Assembly (NCBI GenBank): GCA_947472885.1
Contig: CANJBX010000009.1
Coordinates: 1 to 64,000 of the forward strand
Direction: 5' to 3'
Length of the DNA: 64,000 nucleotides
Origin: Hyphomicrobiaceae bacterium
GTDB taxonomy: Bacteria > Pseudomonadota > Alphaproteobacteria > Rhizobiales > Xanthobacteraceae
The notes under the pieces are model-generated. The model did no database searches and was not told the origin of the DNA. It saw nothing but the letters and a program-made list of their open reading frames with translations. This document shows positions 1 to 10,300 of the stretch, piece by piece. Position numbers and translations under genes: made by a program. Numbering within the stretch: the first letter of the stretch is position 1; the number at the start of each line of letters is the position of its first letter.

Positions 1-240
1 CCGTCTGCAGAGCTCAGAGATATTCTCCTCGCCGCGCAGTCCTTCCAGCACGATGCGGATTTTCTCTTCCGCAGAATACTGCCGGCGCGTTTGACGCCGA
101 ATCTCCTTCAGCACTTGTTCTGCGGGCGCTTTGCCCGGTCCGGGTTTCTATTTCATCTTCGCTCCTTGCGGCTACGATGAACCAGAAATCCTCCCTTCGT
201 GAAGTCCCTCAAATGGTCTCAGGGGTGCTGACGGCGAACA
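1..240 (-). mobile_element. 5' end of an IS3-family-like insertion sequence (partial orfA plus left end), continuing beyond the window
   Basis: Minus-strand translation KPGPGKAPAEQVLKEIRRQTRRQYSAEEKIRIVLEGLRGEENISELCRR resembles the OrfA N-terminus of IS3-family transposases. The putative ATG (156-154) is followed after one codon by TAG (150-148). The element end is estimated near 240, where the GNAT remnant begins. Confidence 0.75.
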
Positions 241-465
241 CTCGGCGATTCGGTTGCGGTTGCGAATTATCGCGAGACGCCCGGTGCGTTGGTGATCATC
301 CACACGGAGGTTCCGCCGGCACATGGCGGGCAGGGCGTCGGCTCGGCACTGGTGCGCGGCATGCTGGAGATCATCCGCGCGCGCGGGCTGAAGGTGGTGC
401 CGCGCTGCGGCTTTGTCGTCGCGTTTCTGGGCAAGCACCCGGAGTATCGGGATTTGGTGCAGTAG
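241..465 (+). pseudogene. N-terminally truncated GNAT-family N-acetyltransferase remnant (YjdJ-like)
   Basis: Frame reads LGDSVAVANYRETPGALVIIHTEVPPAHGGQGVGSALVRGMLEIIRARGLKVVPRCGFVVAFLGKHPEYRDLVQ*, with the GNAT acetyl-CoA motif GGQGVGSAL. No start codon in frame; an in-frame TGA (229-231) lies at the IS side. Confidence 0.75.
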
Positions 466-481
466 GGCGCGGCTTGCTTAT

Positions 482-504
482 CCCTCCTCGCGTAGCGGGG
501 AGGG
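482..504. repeat. Small palindromic repeat/hairpin (CCCTCCTCGC-GTA-GCGGGGAGGG)
   Basis: 10-bp inverted repeat with 3-nt loop and one wobble pair, between convergent gene ends; resembles intergenic palindromes of this bacterial group. Confidence 0.5.
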
Positions 505-531
505 TGGACGCCGAGCGAATGTAGCGTTGCA

Positions 532-959
532 TCAAGTTCGTATTGGCGTGCGCATTTGCAGGAACGGGATGGTTCCGACAGCAGTTGTGCCAGAAGGCCG
601 ATTACGCCATCGCGCGAACTAAACCCGCCGAAAAACTCCGCAACCGTCCAGCCCAGAAAAAGTTTTGCAACGCCGAATTCCGCGATCATCAGGAATACGA
701 AGGCGCTGGCGCCCATCGCGATACGGCCATTGCGATCCGATGGAACGCGCAGGCGATCAACGACCCGGCTGCATACGATCCACGAAACGATCAGCATGAT
801 CGTCACTTCGATCAGGACCGCGACGGTTCGCCCGGCCATCGGCACCAGCACGAGTTCGCGTGCGATGGCGAAAACAAAGCCCGCGGCGAACACGAGGGCG
901 AAATAGAAAATCCCGGCGCGAACGAAAGGTGCCATCTGGTGCGCTCGCTCCCGGATCAA
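532..959 (-). CDS. Small multi-pass membrane protein of unknown function; C-terminus possibly frameshifted
   Basis: ORF begins MIRERAHQMAPFVRAGIFYFALVFAAGFVFAIARELVLVPMAGRTVAVLIEVTIML with several hydrophobic segments. The track ORF runs to 267 with low-complexity, non-protein-like sequence; a shifted frame ends at 532. Confidence 0.45.
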
Positions 960-2728
960 AGCCCGGCGGCCAGCGCGCCGCGCGCCCTGCCATCCGCGGC
1001 GCCTTCAAAACCACGGTTGGTTGCGGCAATCGAATGCGCCGCGCCGGACGGCGCGCCGACGCGGACGGTGTGGCCCTTGGCTTCCAGCGCCTTGATGGTG
1101 TCGGCAGGAAAAGTGCGTTCGACCAGTACTTGATCGGGCAGCCATTGATGGTGCAGCCGTGGCGCAGCGACGGCGTCCGTGATGGTCTGCCTGAAGTCGA
1201 TCACGTTCACGATCACCTGCAGCACCGCCGTGATGATGCGGCTGCCGCCCGGCGCGCCGGTGACGATCTGCGGTTTGCCGTCCTTGAGAACAATCGTCGG
1301 CGTCATTGACGACAGCGGCCGCTTGTTGGGGCCGGGTGCATTGGCGGCGCTGCCGACCAGGCCGAATGCGTTGGGTGCGCCGGGCTTCGCCGCGAAATCG
1401 TCGAGCGTGTTGTTCAGGAGGATGCCGGTACCTTCGGCGACAAGGCCGAGGCCGTAGTTGAAATTGAGCGAGTAGGTGTTGGCGACGGCGTTGCCGTCCT
1501 TGTCCATCACGGAATAATGCGTGGTGTTGCCGCCGCTGCCGCTCGGAGTGGCGGGGCTGTTGGGGCGCAGTTCGCGCGAGCCACGCGCGCGGATGGGATT
1601 GATCTCGGCGCGCAATGCATTGCCGTGCTGTTTCGAGATCAGCCGCATCAGCGGTACATCGACCGCATCGCTGTCGCCGAGAAATTCTGCGCGGTCGGCA
1701 TAGGCGAGTTTCATCGCCTCGATCATCACATGCAGCGCATCCGGCGATCCGTAGCCCAGCCCCGCGCTGGCGCTGCCGAGCGGAAAGCCCTCGAGAATGT
1801 TGAGTATCTGCACCAGCAAGGTGCCGCCCGACGATGGCGGCGGCATCGAGACGATGTCATAGCCGCGATAGGTGCCGCGCAACGGCGCGCGCTCGATGGC
1901 GCGATAGGCCCGCAGGTCGTCCGCCGTCATTATTCCGCCGGCTTCGCGCACCGATGCGGCGATGCTGGTGGACAGCGGCCCGTCGTAGAATGTGCGCGGT
2001 CCGCCGCGTGCGATCTCTTCGAGCGAAGCGGCGAGATCGTTCTGGACCAGCCGGTCGCCTTGCGTCAGCGGCGTGCCGTCGCGGCGCGTGAAGATGCGCG
2101 CCGCCGATGGCCAGCGCGACAGCCGCGCGGCGGAGAGTTGCAGCGAATCGAACAGGTCGTTCTCGACCGGCACGCCCTGGCGCGCGAACCTGATTGCCGG
2201 TGCGATCAGTTGCGCCAGCGTGAATTTTCCCGAACCGTACTTGTCGCGCGCCATCGCAAGTCCGGCGACGGTGCCGGGCACGCCGACCGCAAGCCCGCTG
2301 TTGCGCGACTTTTCCGGATTGGCTTCGCCGTTGGCGTGGAGGAAGATGTCCCGGGTGATTGCGGCCGGTGCGCTCTCGCGATAATCGATCACCGTGTCGC
2401 GGTTGCCGTCGGCGAGATGGATCACCATGAATCCGCCGCCGCCGAGATTGCCTGCGCGCGGCATGGTGACGGCGAGCGTGAAGCCGACAGCGACCGCGGC
2501 ATCGACGGCGTTGCCGCCCTTTTCAAGAATCTCGACGCCGACGCGCGTGGCGTAACTGTCCTGGCTCGCGACCATGCCACGCGATGCCATGTTGGCCTGC
2601 GCGCTCGGCAGGTGCGTACTCGGCGCGGTGTCGGCCTGCGTCGTTTGTGCATACGCGTTGCTGGCGGCGGTCCAGGTCGTGGCCAACGTGATCGCGGCAA
2701 CAACGGTGAGTGGAATGATGTGCAGCAT
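956..2728 (-). CDS. ggt: Gamma-glutamyltransferase
   Basis: Signal peptide from MLHIIPLTVVAAITLATTWTAASNAYAQ; autoprocessing motif GGNTTHYSVMDKDGNAVANTYSLN; conserved RPLSSMTPTIVLKDG and GAPGGSRI. The start was moved in from the longer track ORF. Confidence 0.93.
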   Translation of the reverse strand: MLHIIPLTVVAAITLATTWTAASNAYAQTTQADTAPSTHLPSAQANMASRGMVASQDSYATRVGVEILEKGGNAVDAAVAVGFTLAVTMPRAGNLGGGGFMVIHLADGNRDTVIDYRESAPAAITRDIFLHANGEANPEKSRNSGLAVGVPGTVAGLAMARDKYGSGKFTLAQLIAPAIRFARQGVPVENDLFDSLQLSAARLSRWPSAARIFTRRDGTPLTQGDRLVQNDLAASLEEIARGGPRTFYDGPLSTSIAASVREAGGIMTADDLRAYRAIERAPLRGTYRGYDIVSMPPPSSGGTLLVQILNILEGFPLGSASAGLGYGSPDALHVMIEAMKLAYADRAEFLGDSDAVDVPLMRLISKQHGNALRAEINPIRARGSRELRPNSPATPSGSGGNTTHYSVMDKDGNAVANTYSLNFNYGLGLVAEGTGILLNNTLDDFAAKPGAPNAFGLVGSAANAPGPNKRPLSSMTPTIVLKDGKPQIVTGAPGGSRIITAVLQVIVNVIDFRQTITDAVAAPRLHHQWLPDQVLVERTFPADTIKALEAKGHTVRVGAPSGAAHSIAATNRGFEGAADGRARGALAAGL

Positions 2729-2751
2729 TTTCAAGGACGTTGGAGGAGGCT

Positions 2752-3414
2752 CTAGCGCGCCTGCGTATGATACACGGTATTCGGCCGCATGTCGGTTGCC
2801 GACGCGATGCGGTTCGACATGTTGTAGAAACCGGCGACCGCGCCGATGTCCCAGATGTCGCGATCCGAGAAGCCCGCCTGGCGCAATGCCTCGCGGTCTT
2901 CCTCCTCGATGGCGAAAGGCTCGGCGGTCAGCTTGACGGCAAAGTCCAGCATGGTGCGCTGGCGTTTGCTTAAAGCTGCTGCGCGATAGTTCATTACCAT
3001 CAGTTCGCCGAGCGTCGGATCGCCCGACAGCGCGCGGACTGCTGCGCCATGGGCGACGAGGCAATAGTAGCAGCGGTTATGCGCCGACACCGCGACCGCG
3101 ATCATCTCGCGTTCGAGCTTGGAGAGGCCGGACGGCGCCAGCATCAGGTCGTTATACATCGCCACGAAGGCTTCGAGCTTGGCGTTGTCGAAGGCGTAGG
3201 CCTGCAACACGTTTGGGACAAAGCCGAGCTTTTCATCGCACTTGGCGAAATAGGCTTTCATGGCATCTGAAAGCTCGGCGCGCTGGAGGTCGAGCGCGAT
3301 GATCCTCGTGTCGTCCTGCGCGGTGATGCTGACAGCGGGCTTTGGAATAGCCGGGGGCTTCCTGGCTCCCTGCTTCTGCGCCGCGACCTTCGGGCCGGAT
3401 TTTTTTGTCGCCAT
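2752..3414 (-). CDS. Peroxidase-related enzyme / carboxymuconolactone decarboxylase (AhpD-like) family protein
   Basis: LSKLEREMIAVAVSAHNRCYYCLVAHGAAVR (CxxC..H AhpD-type motif) and the GFSDRDIWDIGAVAGFYNMSNRIA signature. Confidence 0.88.
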   Translation of the reverse strand: MATKKSGPKVAAQKQGARKPPAIPKPAVSITAQDDTRIIALDLQRAELSDAMKAYFAKCDEKLGFVPNVLQAYAFDNAKLEAFVAMYNDLMLAPSGLSKLEREMIAVAVSAHNRCYYCLVAHGAAVRALSGDPTLGELMVMNYRAAALSKRQRTMLDFAVKLTAEPFAIEEEDREALRQAGFSDRDIWDIGAVAGFYNMSNRIASATDMRPNTVYHTQAR

Positions 3415-3700
3415 GCCATTCCCCTGCGTCCGGTGTTGCCGGGCGAGCTTACAGCCGGTTCCATGAAACGCGAAATATGTATTCAAGGCAGAGCGTTACG
3501 AGCGAAATCAGGAGGCGGGGCCGGGTCTGAAGCAGCTTACAAAAGCGTAACAAAAAATCGCGCGAACGTGACCGGCCGCCGACACGAAACCGTCTTCAAT
3601 TTCGTCCGTTATTCCAGCCGTTATCTCGACGCTGCATAGGTAATAGGCAACACTCGACGCCGCACGATTCGTTCAGGCGTACAAACCAAAAAAGGTCGTC

Positions 3701-6700
3701 ATGAGCGTGGATCGCATTGCCGTCGAACAACGTCTTTCATCCGGCAGCAGCCCCGTGGCTGACGATCAGCCCGACAACGATCTCGATATTTTCACCGCCG
3801 AACTGTTCGGAAACGTCGCGCCGTAAGATCTCGCGCGCTATGCGTCCGATGAGCAGAACGCGATTGCCGCCACGGCGTTCGCTTTCATTGCGGATCGCAC
3901 GCCGGGCACCCCCAAGCTCCGCATCCTGAATCCCGAGGGCGAGATACCCGTGCTCAAGAACACCTCGATTGTCGAGGTTCTCAACGACGACATGCCGTTC
4001 CTGGTCGACTCGGTGATGGCGGAACTCAACGAGCGCCGGCTCGATGTGCGGCTGGTGGCGCATCCCGTGCTGGAAGTGACGCGCGACGAGAACGGTGACT
4101 TCATCGGCCTTGGCGCGGCCAGCGACGTGCTGACCAGCCGGCGCGAGAGCTTCATCCATGTCCATATCGAGCGGCTTGAGGACGAGGCTGCGGATGAACT
4201 GATTGTAGCTTTGCATAACGTGCTGGCCGACATTCGCAGCGCGGTAGACGACTGGAAGCCGATGCTGGCGCGCATCGGCGCCATCATCCTCGATCTCAAG
4301 ACCAACCCGCCGCCGATCCCGGTCGATGAAATCGCTGAAGCAATACAATTCCTCGAATGGCTGGTCGCCAACAACTTCACCGTCCTCGGACTGCGTGACT
4401 ATGCGCTGACCGGCGACGAGAGCAATTACGAGCCGCGTGGTGAAGGCGGGCTTGGCATTCTGCGCAATCCGGATGCGCATATCCTCCGCCGGGGCGGCGA
4501 AATGGTGGCGCTGACGCCGGAAGTACGGGAGTTCCTGACCGAGCCGCGCGTCCTGATCGTCGCAAAGACCAATGTGCGCTCGAAGGTGCATCGCCGCGTC
4601 TACATGGACTATGTCGGCGTCAAGCATTTCTCGCCCGATGGCCAGCTTGTCGGCGAATTCCGCATCGTCGGCCTGTTCACCTCGACGGCCTACACGCGGC
4701 AGGCGCGCACGATCCCGTACCTGCGCCGCAAGGTCGACCGCGTGATGCGGCGCGCCGGCTTCGCGCCGGAGAGCCATTCCGGCAAGGCGCTGGTCAATGT
4801 GCTGGAGACCTATCCGCGCGACGAACTGTTCCAGATCGAGGACGAGCAGCTTTATCAATTCGCCCAGGCGATTCGCATCCTCGACGAGCGCCCGCGCGTC
4901 TGCGTGCTGGCGCGGCACGACCGCTTCGACCGTTTTGTCTCGGTACTCGTCTATGTTCCACGCGAACGCTACGACAACGCGGTGCACACATTGGTCGGCA
5001 CTTACCTGGTCAAGGCCTTCGACGGGCGGTTGTCGGCATTCTACCCGCATTACATGGAAGGCCCGCTGGTGCGGGTGCACTTCATTATCGGACGTTCGAC
5101 CGGCAAGGCGCCGGACGTGCCGCGCGCCGACCTCGAAGCCGGTATCAGCGAAATTGTGCGGACATGGGGCGACCGCCTTTCCGGCGCGCTCGCCATCGCG
5201 CACGAGCCGTCTGCGGCGCGCAACTTCACGGGCAAATACAAGGGTGCGTTCTCCGCGGCCTATCGCGAATCCTATTCCCCGGAAGTTGCGGTCCACGACA
5301 TTCACATCATCGAGCGTCTGTCGGCGCAGCGCCCGCTGGCGGTGGACTTCCATCGCGGCAGCATGAGCGATGAAGGCTCTGCGGCGCTGAAGGTGTGGAG
5401 TTTCGACAAGCCGATTTCGCTATCGGCGCGCGTGCCCGTGCTGGAAAACATGGGTTTCCGCATTGTTGACGAACACACCTATCACGTCTCGCTTAGCGGC
5501 GAGGGCCAGCCGGATTTCTGGCTGCATGACATGATGCTTGAGGGCGCCAACGGCCCGCTCGACGATCTGCGTGCGCTGAAGGCGCGGCTTGAAATCGCGT
5601 TTGTGATGGTGATGCAGGGCATCGCCGAGAACGATGGCTACAACGGACTGGTTCTGGCCGCGGGTCTTGGCTGGCGCGACATCGCACTGGTGCGCACGAT
5701 CTCGCGCTACCTGCGCCAGATCCGCATTCCGTTCTCGCAGGACTACATGTGGACGACGCTGGTGAAGCACGCCGGCATTGCCGAGAAGGTCGTCGAACTG
5801 TTCCACGCTCGCTTCAGCCTCGGCGGCGATGCGGCTGCGGTGCGCACGGACAAGGAAAAAGCCATTGTCGCCGACATCGAGGCTGCGCTGCAGAAGGTGC
5901 AAAGCCTCGATGAGGACCGCATCCTGCGCCGCTTCGTCAATGCGGTGATGTCGGCGCTGCGCACGAATTTCTATCAGCTCGAGAAAGACGGCAGGCCGAA
6001 ACAGACCATCGCCATCAAGTTCGATAGCAAGGCGCTCGATGGCGTGCCGCTGCCGCGTCCGCTTTATGAAATCTTCGTCTATTCGCCGCGCGTCGAGGGC
6101 ATTCACCTGCGCTTCGGCAAGGTCGCGCGTGGCGGCATTCGCTGGTCTGACCGGCCGCAGGATTTCCGCACGGAAATTCTCGGCCTCGTGAAGGCGCAGC
6201 AGGTCAAGAACGCCGTCATCGTGCCGGTTGGCGACAAGGGCGGATTCGTCCCCAAACGCCTGAATGCCGGCATGAACCGCGAAGCGTTCCAGGCCGAAGG
6301 CATTGCCGCTTACAAGATTTTCAGCGGCACGCTGCTCGATCTCACCGATAACCTTTCATCCACTGAAGTCGTGCCGCCTGCCAACGTCGTGCGGCACGAT
6401 CCTGACGATCCTTATCTCGTCGTTGCCGCCGACAAGGGTACGGCGACGTTCTCGGACATCGCCAACGGGCTGTCGCAGGACCACGGCTTCTGGCTCGACG
6501 ATGCCTTCGCCTCGGGCGGTTCGGCCGGTTATGACCACAAGAAGATGGGCATCACCGCGCGCGGCGCGTGGGAATGCGTCAAGCGGCATTTCCGCGAGAT
6601 CGACATCGATGTGTCGGCCGCGCCATTCACCGTCGCCGGCGTCGGCGACATGTCGGGCGATGTGTTCGGCAACGGGATGCTGCGCGAAACCACGATCAAG

Positions 6701-8512
6701 CTGGTCGCCGCATTCGATCATCGCGATATTTTTATCGACCCCGAACCCGATCCGGACAAGAGCTTTGCCGAACGCAAACGCATGTTCGATTTGCCGCGCT
6801 CGAGCTGGCAGGATTACGACAAGTCGCTGATCTCCAAAGGTGGGGGCATCTATCCGCGCGCGGCCAAGGAAATCGACCTGTCGCTGGAAGCGCAGAAGAT
6901 CATCGGGCTCAACAAGGCCAAGGCAACGCCCGCCGAGGTGATGAGTGCGATCCTGAAAGCGCCGGTGGACTTGCTGTATTTCGGCGGCATCGGCACCTAT
7001 ATCCGGGCTTCCACCGAAACCGACGAGGCGGCGGGCGACCGCGCCAACGACGCCATCCGCATCACGGGCAAGGATATCCGCGCCAAGGTGATCGGCGAAG
7101 GCGCCAACCTCGGCATGACGCAGAATGGCCGCGTCGAAGCCGCGCTGCGCGGCATCCGCCTCAATACCGATGCCATCGATAACTCTGCGGGCGTCAACAC
7201 CTCGGACATCGAGGTCAATATCAAGATTGCGTTGAGCTGCCCGGAACGTGACGGTCGTCTCACACGGCCGGAGCGCGATAAATTTTTGGCCGAGATGACC
7301 GAGAATGTCGGGCATCTCGTGCTGCGCAACAATTACCAGCAGACCCTGGCGATCTCGCTTGCCGAACGTCACGGCATGGACGATCTCGGCTTCGAGCAGC
7401 GCCTGATGCAGACGCTCGAAGCGCGTGGCTTGCTCGATAGCGCGGTGGAATTTCTGCCTGACGACATGGCGCTGGAAGAACGCCGCCGCAAATCGCAGCC
7501 GTTGACGCGGCCTGAACTAGCGTTGCTGCTGGCTTACGCCAAGCTGACGCTTTACGAAGACCTGCTGAAGTCGAAGGTACCCGACGATCCATATCTGGCG
7601 CGCGAACTGCAGCGGTATTTCCCCAGACTGATCGCGGACCAATATCCCGACGCGCTGGAACATCATCGTCTGCGCCGCGAGATCATCTCGACGCAGCTCA
7701 CCAACTCGATGATCAATCGTGGCGGACCGTCGCTGATCGTGCGGATTGCTGACCAGACCGGCGCTCCGGCGGATCGTATCGCTGCAGCGTTTGCCATCGT
7801 GCGCAACAGCTTCGACATGATCGCGCTGAATACGGAGATCGACGGCCTCGACAACAAGGTGCCGGGCGAGGTTCAGCTTGAGTTGTATGCTGCGGTGCAG
7901 GACCTGCTGATCGACCGGCTGACGTGGTTCCTGCGCAACGTCGATGTCAGCATGGGGCTGGCCGATATTACCGCGCGTTATCAGGCCGGCATCGGGGAGA
8001 TTTCAAAATCGCTCGATACGCTGCTGCCGGAAGACGGCAAGCCGGCGCGTATCGCGCGTATCGACTACCTGACCAAGACGGGCGTGCCGCAATCGCTCGC
8101 ACAACACATCGCCGATCTGCCGATGCTGGCGGTTGCGCCGGACATCGTGCTGGTGGCCGACCGCACCAAAAAATCCGTCGCCGATGTGGCGCGGACTTAT
8201 TTCGCGGGCGGTGCGTATTTCCGGCTCGACAAGGTCGTGGCGGCGGCGCGTGACATTCGTGTCACGGATTATTTCGACCGGCTGGCGCTCGACCGCTCGC
8301 TCAACGCCATCGAGGATGCGCAGCGCCGTCTTGCCGCCGACATTCTGGCGACCGGCGCGTCGGGCAAGGATGCGGTCGATGCCTGGATCCAGCCGCGTGC
8401 GTCGGAAGTAGAACGCATCCGCATGGCGGTACATGAAATCGCCGGTTCGGGGCTGACGTTGTCAAAGCTCGCGGTGGCGGCCAGCATGTTGGGTGATTTA
8501 GTGAAGGGGTAG
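3701..8512 (+). CDS. gdhB: NAD-specific glutamate dehydrogenase, large (180-kDa class); in-frame TAA at 3824-3826 splits the N-terminus
   Basis: Long ORF with the large-GDH signatures KVARGGIRWSDRPQDFRTEILGLVKAQQVKNAVIVPVGDKGGFV and GDMSGDVFGNGML. An upstream ATG at 3701 is in the same frame and reads MSVDRIAVEQRL..FTAELFGNVAP*DLARYASDEQ; the remaining ORF is open from 3827. Confidence 0.9.
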
Positions 8513-8517
8513 CCCCT

Positions 8518-8605
8518 GTCATTGCGAGCGAAGCGAAGCAATCCCGGTCAGGTGCGCGCGCCTGACCGGGATTGCTTCGTCGCTCCAAGCGCTCCTCGCA
8601 ATGAC
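8518..8605. repeat. Intergenic palindromic repeat (GTCATTGCGAGCGAAGCGAAGCAATCC family)
   Basis: Long imperfect inverted repeat: outer arms GTCATTGCGAG..CTCGCAATGAC and perfect inner stem AATCCCGGTCAGG/CCTGACCGGGATT. Confidence 0.8.
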
Positions 8606-8613
8606 GACAAACG

Positions 8614-10206
8614 CTAATGCTTGAAGTGCCGCGTGCCGGTCAACACCATGGCGATGCCGGCATCGTCGGCCGCCTTGATGACTTCGTCGTCGCGCATCGA
8701 GCCGCCGGGCTGGATCACCGCCGTTGCGCCCGCCGCAATCGCCACCAGCAATCCGTCCGCGAACGGGAAGAACGCATCGGACGCAACGACTGAACCTTTC
8801 GTCAGCGGTGACGGCAGGCCCAGTTCCTTCGCCGCGTCTTCCGCCTTGCGTGCGGCGATGCGCGCGGAATCGATGCGGCTCATCTGTCCGGCGCCGATGC
8901 CGACCGTGGCGCGGTCCTTCGCATAGACAATCGTGTTGGACTTGACGTGCTTGGCGACGCGGAACGCAAAGCGCAGGTCGGCCAGTTCGGCTTCGGTCGG
9001 TGCGCGTTTGGTCGCGACCCTGAGCGTCATATCCTCGACCACGGCGTTGTCGCGTGACTGCACCAGCAAACCGCCGGCGACGGTCTTGGCGGTGAGGCCC
9101 TTCGAGCTCGGATCGGGCAATCCGCCGGTGAGCAGCAGGCGAAGGTTCTTCTTTGCGCCGACGATAGCGATAGCTTCGTCGCTGGCGTCGGGTGCGATGA
9201 TGACCTCGGTGAAAATTTCGACGATGGCGCGCGCCGCATCCGCATCGAGCTTGCGGTTAAGCGCAACGATGCCGCCGAACGCCGACGTAGAATCGCAGGC
9301 CAGCGCCTTGCGGTAGGCATCGACGAGGCTTGCGCCTTCGGCAACGCCGCAGGGGTTGGCGTGCTTGATGATGGCGCAGGCCGCGGTGCGGGCGGGATCG
9401 AACTCGGCGACGCATTCAAACGCGGCGTCGGTGTCATTGAGATTGTTGTAAGAGAGTTGCTTGCCCTGCACTTGCCGCGCGGTGGCGACGCCGGGGCGCT
9501 GTTCGGGCGTGCGGTAAAATGCGGCGCTCTGGTGCGGATTCTCGCCATAGCGCAGCGCTTCGGCCAGTTTTCCGCCGATGGCGCGGAACGCCGGGGCGTC
9601 GTCGTTGAGCGTCGCGGCGAACCAGTTGGAAATCGCGGCGTCGTAAGCGGCTGTGCGCGCGTAGGCCTTGGCCGACAGCTTCTGGCGCAGCGCAAGCGTT
9701 GTTGCGCCGTTATTCCGCTCAAGCTCCGCCAGCATAACGGAATAGTCGTCCGGCTCGACGATGACGGCAACGTCGCCGTGGTTCTTCGCGGCGGCGCGGA
9801 TCATCGCCGGTCCGCCGATGTCGATGTTCTCGATGCAGTCGTCGTAGCTGGCGCCTTTCGCGACCGTCGCTTCGAACGGGTACAGGTTGACGACGAGGAG
9901 ATCGATCGGCGCGATCTTGTGCGCGCGCATCGCCTCGGCGTGTTCCTTGTTGCCGCGGATCGCCAGCAGGCCGCCATGCACGTTCGGATGCAGTGTCTTG
10001 ACGCGGCCATCCATCATTTCGGGAAAGCCCGTGAGGTCCGAGACGTCCTGCACTTTCAGGCCGGCGTCGGCGATGGCCTTGGCGGTGCCGCCGGTCGAAA
10101 CCAGCGCGATGTTGCGGGCGGCGAGGGCGCGCGCGAATGCGATCAGTCCGGTCTTGTCGGAAACGGAAATCAGCGCGCGGGTGATGGGGCGAAGGTTGTC
10201 GGTCAT
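8614..10206 (-). CDS. purH: Bifunctional phosphoribosylaminoimidazolecarboxamide formyltransferase/IMP cyclohydrolase
   Basis: Full-length Pur[74 protein letters not shown]. Confidence 0.97.
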   Translation of the reverse strand: MTDNLRPITRALISVSDKTGLIAFARALAARNIALVSTGGTAKAIADAGLKVQDVSDLTGFPEMMDGRVKTLHPNVHGGLLAIRGNKEHAEAMRAHKIAPIDLLVVNLYPFEATVAKGASYDDCIENIDIGGPAMIRAAAKNHGDVAVIVEPDDYSVMLAELERNNGATTLALRQKLSAKAYARTAAYDAAISNWFAATLNDDAPAFRAIGGKLAEALRYGENPHQSAAFYRTPEQRPGVATARQVQGKQLSYNNLNDTDAAFECVAEFDPARTAACAIIKHANPCGVAEGASLVDAYRKALACDSTSAFGGIVALNRKLDADAARAIVEIFTEVIIAPDASDEAIAIVGAKKNLRLLLTGGLPDPSSKGLTAKTVAGGLLVQSRDNAVVEDMTLRVATKRAPTEAELADLRFAFRVAKHVKSNTIVYAKDRATVGIGAGQMSRIDSARIAARKAEDAAKELGLPSPLTKGSVVASDAFFPFADGLLVAIAAGATAVIQPGGSMRDDEVIKAADDAGIAMVLTGTRHFKH

Positions 10207-10300
10207 GCCGCGCTAGTATCACACCGATACGGCAAAATCCGCCGTTACATCGGCACATCTGCCCCGTCGTCCACGCATTTTAGCGTGCGGTCTGCCCGCC

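Noticed and set aside
1517-2755. 412-aa plus-strand ORF antisense to gamma-glutamyltransferase
   Set aside because: Antisense artefact; no domain and biased composition.
956-3064. N-terminal extension of the gamma-glutamyltransferase ORF to 3064
   Set aside because: The extension overlaps the AhpD-like gene out of frame and lacks protein-like character; the signal peptide starts at 2728.
3737-5353. 538-aa minus-strand ORF antisense to the glutamate dehydrogenase
   Set aside because: Arg/His/Asp-rich composition typical of a GC-rich antisense frame; fully overlaps a strongly supported coding gene.
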